From assembly GCF_900636545.1 (NCBI RefSeq), contig NZ_LR134290.1, positions 3,782,001-3,846,000 on the forward strand: a stretch of DNA of 64,000 bases. The letters are read 5' to 3'. The stretch's first letter is position 1. Each line of letters starts with the position of its first letter. Shown one piece after another: positions 1 through 9,754 of this stretch. The stretch comes from Pseudomonas mendocina (GTDB lineage: Bacteria > Pseudomonadota > Gammaproteobacteria > Pseudomonadales > Pseudomonadaceae). Position numbers and translations under genes: made by a program. The notes under the pieces were generated by a model. That model was given only the letters and a program-made list of their open reading frames with translations, was not told the origin of the DNA and did no database searches.

Positions 1-123
1 CAGTGGCGCCCAGGGGTTGAGCCGTGGCGCCACCTCAACCCAGCCACGCCACAGCGCTACCAGCAGCGCCGCACACAGCAGCAGGGCGAGAAACAGCAAA
101 CGGCCGATTATCCGTATCAGCAT
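1..123 (-). CDS. Extensin-like family protein, N-terminal fragment
   Basis: The reading frame enters from the left edge of the window, so only the first 41 residues are present. It begins MLIRIIGRLLFLALLL, a single hydrophobic anchor, and continues to an RLNPWAPL segment of the kind found at the start of Pseudomonas extensin-like (DUF-type) proteins. The ATG at 123 is preceded by a GAGGA ribosome binding site; a second in-frame ATG lies two codons upstream at 129. It lies just downstream of the DUF72 gene and is probably cotranscribed. The family assignment rests on a short match from memory and no catalytic region is visible. Confidence 0.5.
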   Translation of the reverse strand, partial: MLIRIIGRLLFLALLLCAALLVALWRGWVEVAPRLNPWAPL

Positions 124-135
124 ATCCATCCTCTA

Positions 136-1005
136 TCAGAGCAGGCCGAGCTGCTCCAGTTCAGGTTCCGTCTGCAGCACCGGCAACTCGGGCAAGCCCG
201 GCAGGCGCTGCATCAGTTGCTGGTGAAAACGCCGTGCCAGCTCGGGCGCCAGGCGATTGTCAGAGGTGTGCGCGAAGACGTAGGGAGCGAGCCCCTGTTC
301 GATCCAGCCGGCGACCTTGTCCAGCCAGGGCTGCATGAAGGGGTCGTTGGCCAGCAGTTCGGGATGGCCGATGAAACGCAGCTGTGGATGCTGGCTGAAC
401 GCGGTGGGCCGAGTCGGCAGGCGCGGTTTCTTGGCCTGCGCATGCAGCACGGCAGGCTCCTGCGAATCGCAGCTGAACAGCGCACGCGAGTCTAGGCAGA
501 TGCGCTCGATACCGCGCTCATGCAACAGGCGATTGAGCACGCGTTCGGCATCGCCCTTGGCGAAGAATTCCGGGTGGCGCACCTCGACGGCCAGCGGCCA
601 GTCGCCCCACTGCTCGATAAACGCAGCCAGCTCGGCCAAGCGCGAAGGGCCGAAGGCAGCCGGCAATTGCAGCCAGTATGGCGCAACCCGAGCGCCAAGC
701 GGCGCCAGCAGCTGGCGGAACTGCGCGACCTCGTCGAGCTGCCGGCACAGATCCTCGCTATGGCTGATATCGCGAGGCAACTTGGCACAGAAACGAAAGT
801 GCGCCGGCATCGCCAGCGCCCAGCGAGCAGCCGTTTGCTCGTTGGGCCTGGCGTAGAACGTGGTGTTGCCCTCTACCGCATTGAATACCTCGGTATAGCG
901 ACCGAGAAAATCCGTGGGGCGCGTGTCCCGCGGGTAGAGCGTGGCGCGCCAGGCCGCTTCGCTCCAGGATGGACAACCAAGAAAATAGGGAAGCGCAGCA
1001 CTCAT
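136..1005 (-). CDS. DUF72 (YecE-like) domain protein
   Basis: A 289-aa protein with a TIM-barrel-like DUF72 fold. Family hallmarks visible are the N-terminal GCPSWSEAAWR segment, YTEVFNAVEGNTTFY with the conserved N-TFY motif, FCAKLPRDISH, and the WPLAVEVRHPEFF strand. The biochemical function of DUF72 is not established. The frame could open at 1044, but the conserved fold begins at MSAALPYFLGC, so the start is placed at 1005. It is followed within 15 bases by the extensin-like gene, suggesting an operon. Confidence 0.85.
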   Translation of the reverse strand: MSAALPYFLGCPSWSEAAWRATLYPRDTRPTDFLGRYTEVFNAVEGNTTFYARPNEQTAARWALAMPAHFRFCAKLPRDISHSEDLCRQLDEVAQFRQLLAPLGARVAPYWLQLPAAFGPSRLAELAAFIEQWGDWPLAVEVRHPEFFAKGDAERVLNRLLHERGIERICLDSRALFSCDSQEPAVLHAQAKKPRLPTRPTAFSQHPQLRFIGHPELLANDPFMQPWLDKVAGWIEQGLAPYVFAHTSDNRLAPELARRFHQQLMQRLPGLPELPVLQTEPELEQLGLL

Positions 1006-1058
1006 CGATCTATGTAGCGGACCTGGCTGAGGGGCGTGAGACACGCCATGGAACGGGG

Positions 1059-1403
1059 TTACGCGTAAAGATCGAGGCCGAGCACTTCCTGCGCGTCGTA
1101 GTCGTTGGCGTAAGCGGCGGTGGTGCTGTAGCTGGCCAACGCCTGAGCGGCACGATTACTCAGCGAGGGCTGTTGATAACCAAGGTCCTGCGACCGGCTC
1201 GGCAGGCTGTCGGTGTTACTGCTGCTGGCCTGCACACGACGAATCTGCGGGGTCTGCTCAAGCCCCTGACTGCTCGCCGGAGCAGCCGGCTGCTCACGCT
1301 GAGCCTCGACTTCCCGCTGCGCCTCACGATAGGGCGTGACCGCAGTCCCCGAACGAGGGCCGCGATCTGGCGAGTAGGAAGGTAGGTAACCGTCGATCCG
1401 CAT
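1059..1403 (-). CDS. Conserved hypothetical protein, 114 aa, low complexity
   Basis: A 114-aa protein starting MRIDGYLPSYSPDR. The middle is rich in Gln, Glu, Ser and Pro and predicted disordered by eye; the C-terminus (AAYANDYDAQEVLGLDLYA) is more ordered. There is no signal peptide, membrane segment or recognised domain. Its ATG directly abuts the TAG stop of a 38-codon ORF (TAGATG), which in turn overlaps the end of tsaB, so translation may be coupled to tsaB. I recall a similar small protein beside tsaB in other pseudomonads but know of no function. Confidence 0.7.
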   Translation of the reverse strand: MRIDGYLPSYSPDRGPRSGTAVTPYREAQREVEAQREQPAAPASSQGLEQTPQIRRVQASSSNTDSLPSRSQDLGYQQPSLSNRAAQALASYSTTAAYANDYDAQEVLGLDLYA

Positions 1404-1520
1404 CTAGGATTGCTCGGTGGGCTCGGCTGAACGATGAACAGTGCTGGCAATGTAGCGGCGGGCATCGAACTTGGCAAATGCCACGGCGTTATTGACGCCA
1501 AGCATCCGACCAGTAGTCAT
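1404..1520 (-). CDS. Possible 38-aa small protein coupled to tsaB
   Basis: An ORF of 38 codons plus TAG starts MTTGRMLGVNNAVAFAK and ends EPTEQS. Its ATG overlaps the tsaB TGA as ATGA, and an AAGG sequence lies about nine bases upstream inside the tsaB tail. Its TAG is immediately followed by the ATG of the 114-aa gene. The arrangement fits a translational relay between the two larger genes, but the peptide resembles nothing I know and may be only a coupling leader. Confidence 0.4.
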   Translation of the reverse strand: MTTGRMLGVNNAVAFAKFDARRYIASTVHRSAEPTEQS

Positions 1521-2200
1521 GCCGGCGGAGCCTTCGGCGTGGCGACCTGGTCACGCAGGTAGACCGGCTGCGCCTGATCGGCAGGCAAGGCCTCACCGCG
1601 CGCCCAGGCGAAACGAGCCAGACTCAGCAGGTCTTCGGCATGCGGCAACATGCTGCCATCCACGCTCGTGGGCTGGAGGGCGATACGCGTGGCAAAGGTG
1701 CCCCAGCCCGTACCTGCACCGAACCATTCGCCACCGCTACCACGCGGTGCTTCGGCCTGCTCGGGTGGCAACACCGCTTCCTGCCCGAGCAGACGCATTT
1801 CTCCCGCCTCGGCGTGATAGCAGCCCCAGTAGACTTCATCCATGCGCGCATCGATCGCTGCCGCAACCTGGGTGGCGCCTTGCTCACGCAGCGCACGCTG
1901 GGCCAACACAGCCAGGTTTGAGACCGGCAGCACCGGCCGATCCAGCGCGAAAGCCAGGCCCTGCACCACGCCAATGGCGATGCGTACACCGGTGAAGGCA
2001 CCGGGGCCACGGCCAAAGGCGATGGCGTCCAGCGCCGAAGCCGCGATGCCGGCGTCGCCCAGCAGTTGCTGGATCATCGGCAACAGGCGCTGCGCATGCA
2101 GACGCGGGGCAACTTCATAGTGGCTGAGCACGCGACCGTCATGCAGCAGCGCGACGGAGCAGGCTTCGGTGGCGGTATCCAGGGCCAGGAGAGTGGTCAT
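1517..2200 (-). CDS. tsaB: tRNA threonylcarbamoyladenosine biosynthesis protein TsaB
   Basis: A 227-aa ASKHA-fold protein that acts with TsaD and TsaE to transfer the threonylcarbamoyl group to A37 of ANN-decoding tRNAs in the cytoplasm. The N-terminal LALDTATEACSVALL strand-loop and the FGRGPGAFTGVRIAIG segment near residues 62-77 are family signatures. Full length relative to E. coli TsaB (about 231 aa). It lies one gene away from adk, as in other pseudomonads, and its stop codon overlaps a small downstream ORF. Confidence 0.95.
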   Translation of the reverse strand: MTTLLALDTATEACSVALLHDGRVLSHYEVAPRLHAQRLLPMIQQLLGDAGIAASALDAIAFGRGPGAFTGVRIAIGVVQGLAFALDRPVLPVSNLAVLAQRALREQGATQVAAAIDARMDEVYWGCYHAEAGEMRLLGQEAVLPPEQAEAPRGSGGEWFGAGTGWGTFATRIALQPTSVDGSMLPHAEDLLSLARFAWARGEALPADQAQPVYLRDQVATPKAPPA

Positions 2201-2314
2201 TGCATTCGGACGGCTGAAGAAAAAGAGCCGGCATTAGACCGGCTCGACACATTTTTTTCCAGCGCCATGACGGCGCCCGGCTTGCACCGAGCGACCGAAG
2301 GGGTCAGCGCAGCC

Positions 2315-3088
2315 TTACCAGGGCTCGACTACCGGCTTGGCCTCCCAGCCTTTGAGCGGCGCCTTGGACCAAGTGCCGTAACCGGCGTTGGGGAACACGA
2401 TCCACTCGACGCCCCATTTATCGGCCTCGTCGGCGACAGTCTTGCGCTGCGCGTCGAGCGGCGTCTTGCGAAAACGTGTGTCGAAGTCATGCAGGGTATC
2501 GCCCAGCAGCATGATGATCTGGTGATCCGCGCTGACGATGGCGCGACGCTCGACCTTGGGCGGGCCGAGCAGCAACACACTCTCCTCCGATACCTGGGGC
2601 AGCCCCAGCTTTGTGAGGGTAGCCAGGGTGTATTTCTTCTGCTCGTCGGCACGGTCGGAGATGTAGCGGATGGTCACGCCGAGCTTGTCGGCATGTTCGA
2701 GGAATTTCTTCGCACCGGGGATCAGCTCGGGCGTGCCGTCACGCTCCCACGGCAGCCAGGTATCCCAGGCATCGTATTGGTGACAGTTGGCCAGGTCGCG
2801 TGCCAACAGGGCGCTGTTGTCGATCACGGTCTCATCGAGGTCGGTGACGATGGCCAGCTTGGAAGGATCCTTCGCCGCCGCTACGGCCTTGTCGAGCTTC
2901 TCCGTGGCGATGTTGTAGGCCTGCAACTGGAGCGCCTGGACCTCCGCGGACTGTTGCTGAAAGCGCAAACCCATGGTGAATTGCGCGACCGAACAATCAG
3001 TCTTGCTCTGTGCGGCGGTCTCGGCAAATACCAGCGGAGTGCTCAATAGCGATACCGCAAGGCCCAGCCAGATGCGTTTCTCGGTCAT
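2315..3088 (-). CDS. Secreted class C (HAD) acid phosphatase / 5'-nucleotidase
   Basis: A 257-aa HAD-superfamily phosphatase of the lipoprotein e(P4) / class C acid phosphatase type. Residues 1-22 form a signal peptide ending VFA; there is no lipobox cysteine, so it should be a soluble periplasmic enzyme rather than a lipoprotein. Residues 83-87 (DLDET) are the nucleophile motif, followed by YISDRADEQK and the GDTLHDFDTRFR acidic motif. The C-terminal FPNAGYGTW segment is typical of the class. Likely role: dephosphorylation of nucleotides or other organic phosphates in the periplasm. Substrate cannot be deduced. Confidence 0.88.
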   Translation of the reverse strand: MTEKRIWLGLAVSLLSTPLVFAETAAQSKTDCSVAQFTMGLRFQQQSAEVQALQLQAYNIATEKLDKAVAAAKDPSKLAIVTDLDETVIDNSALLARDLANCHQYDAWDTWLPWERDGTPELIPGAKKFLEHADKLGVTIRYISDRADEQKKYTLATLTKLGLPQVSEESVLLLGPPKVERRAIVSADHQIIMLLGDTLHDFDTRFRKTPLDAQRKTVADEADKWGVEWIVFPNAGYGTWSKAPLKGWEAKPVVEPW

Positions 3089-3214
3089 TTTATGCCCTCT
3101 TCCTTATAGGTTATCGGCGGCCCCGACACAGGCCGGAAGCTTGCACCACGATACTAGCTACCCCGTGGTCAGGGACATGCTTGAGAGCGACCAAAACCTA
3201 TCCGTGTTCCATAA

Positions 3215-3245
3215 ACGACCAAGGCCCCTTTCGGGGCCTTGGTGC
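3215..3245 (-). terminator. Terminator-like hairpin downstream of adk
   Basis: An inverted repeat, CCAAGGCCCC / GGGGCCTTGG with a TTTC loop, sits about 25 bases past the adk stop. The following T-tract on the minus strand is short (TCGTTT), so termination may be partial. Confidence 0.6.
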
Positions 3246-3267
3246 GATGACGGCTGGCGGCGTGGAC

Positions 3268-3933
<666 letters not shown>

Positions 3934-4138
3934 TTATGTAGTAATCGGTCGGACTCGCCTCGTGGGGCCAATCTCTTGAATGTAGTGCGGCAGCCGTAGC
4001 GGCCAAAAGGCTGCTCAAGATACACAGCGCACCCCAGGCGCACAAGCCGCCAAAAGTCGGATAAAAACCCTCCTCCTGACGCCCTGGACCCGGCATGAGG
4101 CGCTGGCCAGGCATGCGTTGGCCAGCACCATTTGCCCC

Positions 4139-6775
4139 TCAACCGGTGTTGCGCAAACCCGCGGCGATACCCGCCACGCTGACCAGCAGCGCCTGCTCCA
4201 GAGGGCTCTCCGGCGCCTGTTCACGTTGCCGGCAGCGCGCCAGCAGCTCGGCCTGCAGCAGGTGCAGCGGGTCGAGATAGGTGTTGCGTACGCTGATCGA
4301 TTCCAGGGTTTCCGGATTGTGCGCAAGCAGGCACGACTGGCCGGTCAGTTCCAGTACCGCAGCACAGGCCTGCGACAATAGGTCGCGTAACTGCGCACCC
4401 AGCGGCTGCAGCGTCGATTCGACCAGACGCTCGTCATACAGAGCCGCAATACTGGCGTCGGCCTTGGTCAGCACCATCTCCAGCATATCGATGCGCGTAC
4501 GGAAGAAAGGCCAGCGCTCACGCATATCCTTCAGCAACTCGGCGTCGCCCCCCGCCAACGCTTGCCCCAACGCCTGCTCCCAGCCGAGCCAGGCCGGCAG
4601 CATCAGTCGGGTCTGGGTCCAGGCGAAGATCCAGGGGATCGCGCGCAGGCTTTCCACACCCCCTTCACGCCGCTTGGCCGGACGACTGCCCAGTGGCAGA
4701 CGGCCCAACTCCTGCTCCGGCGTAGCCTGGCGGAAGTACTCGACGAACTGCGGATGCTCGCGCACCACGCCGCGATAGGCCTTGACGCCCACATCAGCGA
4801 GGCGATCCATCATCGCTCGCCAGCTAGGCTCCGGGGCCGGCGGCGGCAACAGCGTGGCTTCCAGCACGGCTGCGAGATAGAGATTGAGGTTCTGCTCGGC
4901 GATATCCGGCAGGCCGAACTTGAAACGGATCATCTCGCCCTGTTCGGTGGTACGGAAACGTCCCGCGACCGAGCCAGGCGGTTGCGACAGGATGGCAGCG
5001 TGAGCCGGGCCACCACCACGCCCCACGGTGCCACCACGACCGTGGAACAGGAGCAACTCGACCTGATGCTCGCGACACAGGCGCACCAGTTCCTCCTGGG
5101 CGCGGTACTGCGCCCAGGCAGCGGCGGTGGTACCGGCGTCCTTGGCTGAGTCGGAATAGCCGATCATCACTTCCTGCGGGCCATGCAGGCGTGCACGATA
5201 GCCGGGCAACCCCAATAGACGATCCATAACCGGCCCGGCGTGATCGAGGTCGGCCAGGGTTTCGAACAGTGGCACCACACGCATCGGCCGCCGCAACCCA
5301 GCCTCCTTCAGCAGCAGTTGCACCGCCAGCACGTCGGAAGCGGCACCGGCCATGGAGATCACGTAAGAGCCCAGCGAGGCAGCAGGAGCAGCGGCCACCT
5401 CACGGCAGGTGGCGAGCACTTCGGCCGTATCGGCCGAGGGACGATAGTCGCTCGGTAGCAACGGCCGGCGGCTATCCAGTTCACGCTGAAGGAAGCTCAG
5501 GCGCGCCTCCTCATCCCATTCGCCGTAGCGACCAAGACCGAGGTAATCGGTGATTTCAGACAGCGCCGCAGCGTGCCGGGCAGAGTCCTGCCGCACGTCG
5601 AGGCGCACCAGGAACAGACCGAAGGTCGCGGCACGGCGCAGGCAATCGAGCAGCGGACCGTCGGCAATGACACCCATGCCGCATTGGTGCAGCGACTGAT
5701 AGCACAGTTGCAGCGGCGCCAGCAGATCGCGGTTGTCCTGCAACACCGAAGGCCCCGCTGCGATATCGGCCGTTAGCGCCTGCTGCGCCCAGCTGCGTGT
5801 CTCTCGCAAACGCTCGCGCAGTTGCTTGAGCAGCGCGCGGTAGGGCTCGGCGCTGTCGCCCACCTGCGCGCGCAGCTCATCGCTGGCCTGCTGCATGGAC
5901 AACTCGGCGGCCAGGTGATCGACATCGCGCAAGTACAGATCGGCAGCCATCCAGCGCGCCAGCAGCAGCACCTCGCGCGTCACCCGAGCGGTGACATTGG
6001 GGTTGCCATCACGGTCGCCGCCCATCCACGAGGCGAAACGAATCGGCGCGGCCTCCAGCGGCAAGCGCAAGCCGGTGGCGGCCTGCAGACTCTGATCGGC
6101 ACGACGTAGGAACTGCGGCACGGCCTGCCACAGCGAATGTTCGATGACGGCAAAGCCCCACTTGGCCTCATCCACCGGACTGGGTCGGCTGCGGCGGATT
6201 TCCTCCGTGTGCCAGGCTTCGGCGATCAACCGTTGCAAGCGTTCGACGATGCGCTCACGTTCACCCCGTGACAGGTCGCTGTGATCAAGCGCCGTCAGTT
6301 GCGCGGCGATGGCATCGTATTTCTGGATCAGGGTACGCCGCGCTACTTCGGTGGGGTGCGCAGTCAGCACCAGTTCGATGTCCAGGCGCCCCAGCTGACG
6401 CGCCAGTTCATCGCCACCTTGTCCCTCGGCGAGCAGGCGTTCGAGCAACTCGTCCAGCACGCGCAGCTCGAACGGTTCGGGCTCGCCCGCACGGCGGCGA
6501 CGCACGCGATGTTGCTGCTCGGCGATATTGGCCAAATTGAGAAACTGGTTGAACGCACGGGCCACGGGTAACAGCTCGTCGTCGCCGAGGTCACCCAGGG
6601 TGCTGGTCAACTGCTCGGCACCGGCATCAGAACCGCTGCGGCCGGCCTTGGCCGCCTTGCGTATGCGCTCGATCTTGTCGAGAAACTCATCGCCCAACTG
6701 GGTGCTGATGGTGTGCCCTAGCAGTTCACCCAGCAGGTGCACCTCTTCACGCAGACGCGCATCTATTTCCGCCAT
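4139..6775 (-). CDS. ppc: Phosphoenolpyruvate carboxylase
   Basis: An 878-aa enzyme that carboxylates PEP to oxaloacetate, replenishing the TCA cycle. Signature motifs are all present: [12 protein letters not shown] with the catalytic histidine, [11 protein letters not shown], the [11 protein letters not shown] segment, and the glycine-rich [14 protein letters not shown] loop; the C-terminus RNTG is the usual allosteric-site tail. The frame stays open upstream to 6985, but [12 protein letters not shown] at 6775 is preceded by GGAG at a good distance and matches family length. The gene is divergent from the 114-aa gene at 6942. Confidence 0.97.
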   Translation of the reverse strand: MAEIDARLREEVHLLGELLGHTISTQLGDEFLDKIERIRKAAKAGRSGSDAGAEQLTSTLGDLGDDELLPVARAFNQFLNLANIAEQQHRVRRRRAGEPEPFELRVLDELLERLLAEGQGGDELARQLGRLDIELVLTAHPTEVARRTLIQKYDAIAAQLTALDHSDLSRGERERIVERLQRLIAEAWHTEEIRRSRPSPVDEAKWGFAVIEHSLWQAVPQFLRRADQSLQAATGLRLPLEAAPIRFASWMGGDRDGNPNVTARVTREVLLLARWMAADLYLRDVDHLAAELSMQQASDELRAQVGDSAEPYRALLKQLRERLRETRSWAQQALTADIAAGPSVLQDNRDLLAPLQLCYQSLHQCGMGVIADGPLLDCLRRAATFGLFLVRLDVRQDSARHAAALSEITDYLGLGRYGEWDEEARLSFLQRELDSRRPLLPSDYRPSADTAEVLATCREVAAAPAASLGSYVISMAGAASDVLAVQLLLKEAGLRRPMRVVPLFETLADLDHAGPVMDRLLGLPGYRARLHGPQEVMIGYSDSAKDAGTTAAAWAQYRAQEELVRLCREHQVELLLFHGRGGTVGRGGGPAHAAILSQPPGSVAGRFRTTEQGEMIRFKFGLPDIAEQNLNLYLAAVLEATLLPPPAPEPSWRAMMDRLADVGVKAYRGVVREHPQFVEYFRQATPEQELGRLPLGSRPAKRREGGVESLRAIPWIFAWTQTRLMLPAWLGWEQALGQALAGGDAELLKDMRERWPFFRTRIDMLEMVLTKADASIAALYDERLVESTLQPLGAQLRDLLSQACAAVLELTGQSCLLAHNPETLESISVRNTYLDPLHLLQAELLARCRQREQAPESPLEQALLVSVAGIAAGLRNTG

Positions 6776-6941
6776 GTCGCACTCCTTCTCCTGAGCATGG
6801 TCAACAGAGTGCCCAGCGCGCCAACTTCTTACAAGGGTGCGAGGCGTACCCAGGCTGCGGTGCGTGTTGGGTTTAGGCTTGTTGATAGGCGCAGTGGATG
6901 GCCCGACCGGCATCGCCTGCGCCCCCGTAAGGAGCGACGAC

Positions 6942-7286
6942 ATGAGAATTCGCGAACTGGCAAAACACTGGGAACAGAATGCCAAGGGTCACCTGACTCC
7001 AACCCGCTATCACATTCATCTGGATGTCGAGTCGGCCGCTCGCCTGGCGGCACTCACCGAAATGTATCCCAAGCATCACAGCGAGGAGCTGCTCGGCGAA
7101 CTGATCGGCGCGGCACTGGAAGAGCTGGAGGCCAGCCTGCCCTATGTAAAGGGCAACAAGGTGGTGGCACTGGATGAACAGGGAGATCCACTGTACGAGG
7201 ACATCGGGCCGACGCCGCGCTTTCTGGCCCTGTCGCGCAAGTACCTGCGCGAACTCAGCGATACGGCCAAAGGCAAGAGCCACTAA
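6942..7286 (+). CDS. Conserved Pseudomonas protein, 114 aa
   Basis: A cytoplasmic-looking 114-aa protein with no signal peptide or membrane segment, beginning [16 protein letters not shown]. It contains an amphipathic helical centre ([20 protein letters not shown]) and a charged tail. AAGGAG lies seven bases before the ATG at 6942, which decides the start over the longer open frame from 6837. Homologues in pseudomonads next to ppc are sometimes labelled as pilus-related components; I see nothing in the sequence that supports a pilus role. Confidence 0.8.
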   Translation: MRIRELAKHWEQNAKGHLTPTRYHIHLDVESAARLAALTEMYPKHHSEELLGELIGAALEELEASLPYVKGNKVVALDEQGDPLYEDIGPTPRFLALSRKYLRELSDTAKGKSH

Positions 7287-7684
7287 GACCAGCAGAGTCG
7301 TAAACCGTTCGATATATCGTTCAGATCCACTCAATGAGGGCGCTAATGGCAGCCCTCGCTCCGCCTGAACGAACGAAACGCATGCGCTTGACCTGATCCT
7401 ATCGGGCGCTAACGCGCGCCCAATGGAAACCGCGTAAATCAGTGAAAATTCCTGCTGGCACCCGCCGTCGCCAACAATAGTCAGCGATTTTCACCACGCC
7501 CTTACCTGACCGACCGGTCACTCAAAAAACCGTGAGCAGGCTGTCTTTTTTTCTGAACCATTCCAGAAATATTCAGGTCCCAACTTCAGGCCCCCGAGGC
7601 GACACCGATCGCCAACGCCCTCGGTAGACGGGCGATATGGCGGGCCAGTAGTCACGGATATCGTCATTCATAGGAGTGTTTCAA
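7287..7684. other. Intergenic region, about 400 bases
   Basis: No convincing coding frame. Contains two GC-rich hairpins after the upstream gene (GAGGGC/GCCCTC near 7336-7357 and GGGCGC/GCGCCC near 7404-7421) without clear T-tracts, a palindromic motif at 7507-7520, and an AGGAG ribosome binding site at 7672-7676 for the DUF4398 lipoprotein. Confidence 0.6.
7507..7520. promoter_or_regulatory. Possible TetR-type operator
   Basis: The 14-mer TGACCGACCGGTCA contains the perfect palindrome GACCGGTC and resembles TetR/AcrR-family operators. It lies 165 bases before the DUF4398 lipoprotein start. No regulator gene adjoins it, so this is motif resemblance only. Confidence 0.3.
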
Positions 7685-8098
7685 ATGGAGTTAGCCGCCA
7701 TGAAGAGCCGTATCGAGAAAGCCCCGCGCAGCCGCCTGCAAGGCATCAAACTGGCTGCCCTGGTATTGGGTAGCAGCCTGGTACTCGCTGGCTGCGCAGG
7801 TAACCCGCCTACCGAGCAATACGCCGTGACGCAGTCAGCCGTGAACGCGGCGATCAGCGCCGGCGGCACCGAGTTCGCCGCCGTGGAAATGAAAGCGGCG
7901 CAGGACAAGCTCAAGGAAGCCGAGCTGGCCATGCACGATGAAGACTATGAGAAAGCCCGCCGCCTGGCTGAACAGGCCGAATGGGATGCTCGAGTCGCCG
8001 AGCGCAAGGCCCAGGCAGCCAAGGCCGAACAAGCGCTGCAGGACGCCCGTCAGGGTGTTCAGGAACTGCGTGAGGAAGGCATGCGTAACGCTCAGTGA
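7685..8098 (+). CDS. DUF4398 lipoprotein
   Basis: A 137-aa lipoprotein with a signal segment (LAALVLGSSLVLAGC, lipobox cysteine at residue 37 from the chosen ATG, or residue 32 from the internal Met at 7700). The mature part is an Ala/Glu/Lys-rich helical DUF4398 domain (KAAQDKLKEAELAM, EDYEKARRLAEQAEWDA) likely to form a coiled coil in the periplasm. AGGAG lies eight bases upstream of the ATG. It is followed 47 bases later by an OmpA-type lipoprotein that also carries DUF4398-like helices, so the two probably work together at the outer membrane and peptidoglycan. Confidence 0.88.
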   Translation: MELAAMKSRIEKAPRSRLQGIKLAALVLGSSLVLAGCAGNPPTEQYAVTQSAVNAAISAGGTEFAAVEMKAAQDKLKEAELAMHDEDYEKARRLAEQAEWDARVAERKAQAAKAEQALQDARQGVQELREEGMRNAQ

Positions 8099-8145
8099 GC
8101 GGCAAGCCACCCACCCATTTGCTGACAGATCAAAGGATGAACGCC

Positions 8146-8931
8146 ATGCGTAACCACGTCATGATCCCCGCCCTTCTGGCCCTGAGCGTCGGCCTTGCCG
8201 CCTGCTCGCACCAACCCAACGCCAACCTGGAATCGGCGCGTAGCAACTATTCCTCGCTGCAGAGCGATCCGCAGGCGAGCAAGGTCGCCGCCCTTGAAAC
8301 CAAGGAAGCCAAGGAGTGGCTGGACAAGGCCGACAAGGCCTATCTGGACAAGGAAGACGAGAAGAAGGTCGACCAACTGGCTTACCTGACCAACAAACGT
8401 GTCGAGGTAGCCAAGCAGACCATCGCCCTGCGTACTGCCGAAGCCGAGCTGAAGAACACTTCGGCGCAACGCGCCCAGGCCCTGCTCGATGCGCGTGATG
8501 CGCAGATCCGCAAACTGCAGGAAAGCCTCAACGCCAAGCAGACCGAACGCGGCACCCTGGTGACCTTCGGCGACGTACTGTTCGACTTCAACAAGGCCGA
8601 CCTCAAGAGCAGCGCACTGCCCAATGTCACGCAGCTGGCGCGTTTCCTCCAGGAGAACCCTGAGCGCCAGGTGATCGTCGAGGGCTATACCGACAGCGTC
8701 GGCTCGGCCAGCTACAACCAGGGCCTGTCCGAGCGCCGCGCCGAGTCCGTGCGTCGTGCGTTGATTCGCGCCGGCGTGGAGCCGACTCGTATCGTCGCCC
8801 AGGGCTACGGCAAGGAGTATCCGGTTGCGGATAACTCCACCGACTCCGGTCGCGCGCAGAACCGTCGCGTGGAGGTGACCATCTCCAACGACAACCAGCC
8901 TGTGGCTCCGCGCTCCGCTACCGGCGCCTGA
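8146..8931 (+). CDS. OmpA-family peptidoglycan-binding lipoprotein
   Basis: A 261-aa lipoprotein. Residues 1-20 form a signal ending LAAC, so the mature N-terminus is Cys20. A DUF4398-like helical region (about 25-135) is followed by an OmpA C-terminal domain starting near TLVTFGDVLFDFNKADL, with VEGYTDSVGS, LSERRAESVRRALI and the NRRVEVTI end, the residues that hold meso-diaminopimelate in peptidoglycan. Expected role: tether between outer membrane and murein. Start at 8146 is chosen because AAAGG is spaced nine bases from it; the ATG at 8137 directly abuts that site. Confidence 0.93.
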   Translation: MRNHVMIPALLALSVGLAACSHQPNANLESARSNYSSLQSDPQASKVAALETKEAKEWLDKADKAYLDKEDEKKVDQLAYLTNKRVEVAKQTIALRTAEAELKNTSAQRAQALLDARDAQIRKLQESLNAKQTERGTLVTFGDVLFDFNKADLKSSALPNVTQLARFLQENPERQVIVEGYTDSVGSASYNQGLSERRAESVRRALIRAGVEPTRIVAQGYGKEYPVADNSTDSGRAQNRRVEVTISNDNQPVAPRSATGA

Positions 8932-8945
8932 TCACAGCGCTGTAA

Positions 8946-8975
8946 TGAAGAAACCCGCCTGGTGGCGGGTTTCTT
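8946..8975 (+). terminator. Rho-independent terminator after the OmpA-type gene
   Basis: Stem AAACCCGCC / GGCGGGTTT with a TGGT loop, followed by CTTTTG, 15 bases after the stop codon. Confidence 0.88.
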
Positions 8976-9008
8976 TTGATTCTTCGCATATTTTGGGGAA
9001 AGTGCGGG

Positions 9009-9702
9009 TTGACACCGGACTGGCAAGTTTGTGTGCGCATCGCTTGCTGACTTGGCACTATCCATTACCGAGTGCGCTGAGCGTTTGGGTTGCGCCCCTT
9101 ACGGGCGCCACACCTTTCTTGCTTGCCCAAGAAAGGTGCGCCAAAGAAGGGCACCCCGACATCCGGGTTTCGCTACGCGAAACTTCCCTCGCTCCGGCGC
9201 TGCTCCGGGGGCCGGCTTACATGGGCCATCCTTGGCCCATTAAGCCTCTCGCCGCATCCATGCGGCTCGTCCCCTACGCAACACCTCCACTCGGCCTCCT
9301 GAAGGGGACCGGGGCGCGAGCTTGTGTAATCTTTGCGCAATTGAAATTGGCGGCGTCTGACTTTGCCTTTGCTCTTCAACTGCGGCGGTACAGACAACGC
9401 CCAAGTCCCCTTCAGGAGGCCGAGTGGAATCGCCGTGGAAGGGGTTGAGCGACATGGATGTCGCGAGAGCCGTGATGGGCCAGGGATGGCCCTTCTCGGC
9501 ATGCCCCTGGAACGGTGATGGAGCGAGGGAACCCCGGTGCAGCCGGGGCCGTATGCAGGGGTGTGTTTCTTTGCTTACTTTCTTTGCACAAGCAAAGAAA
9601 GTGAGTCGCCCGTAAGGGGCGAAACCCAGCAGACCAGGCGGCGCACTAATGGATAGTGCTAGGTCATCGACAGCTCACACGTAATTGCCAGTCCGGTGTC
9701 AA
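9009..9702. repeat. Large imperfect palindromic element, about 694 bp
   Basis: Two diverged arms, about 9009-9310 and 9405-9702, are inverted copies around an axis near 9356. Matching pieces at mirrored positions include 9009-9026 with 9685-9702 (18 of 18), 9056-9067 with 9647-9658, 9093-9107 with 9607-9621, 9223-9240 with 9475-9492, and 9287-9309 with 9405-9427. The central 95 bases are unpaired. Short ORFs inside it look spurious. It fills the gap between the OmpA-type gene's terminator and the end of the 107-aa gene. Confidence 0.88.
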
Positions 9703-9754
9703 GCGCATCTTCCCCGCGAGAACGCGAAGAACCTTTCATTTTGGACGCCTGAGC

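Noticed and set aside
9031..9615. Short ORFs within the large palindrome
   Set aside because: They appear in several overlapping frames on both strands with no ribosome binding site or domain; the palindrome explains the sequence.
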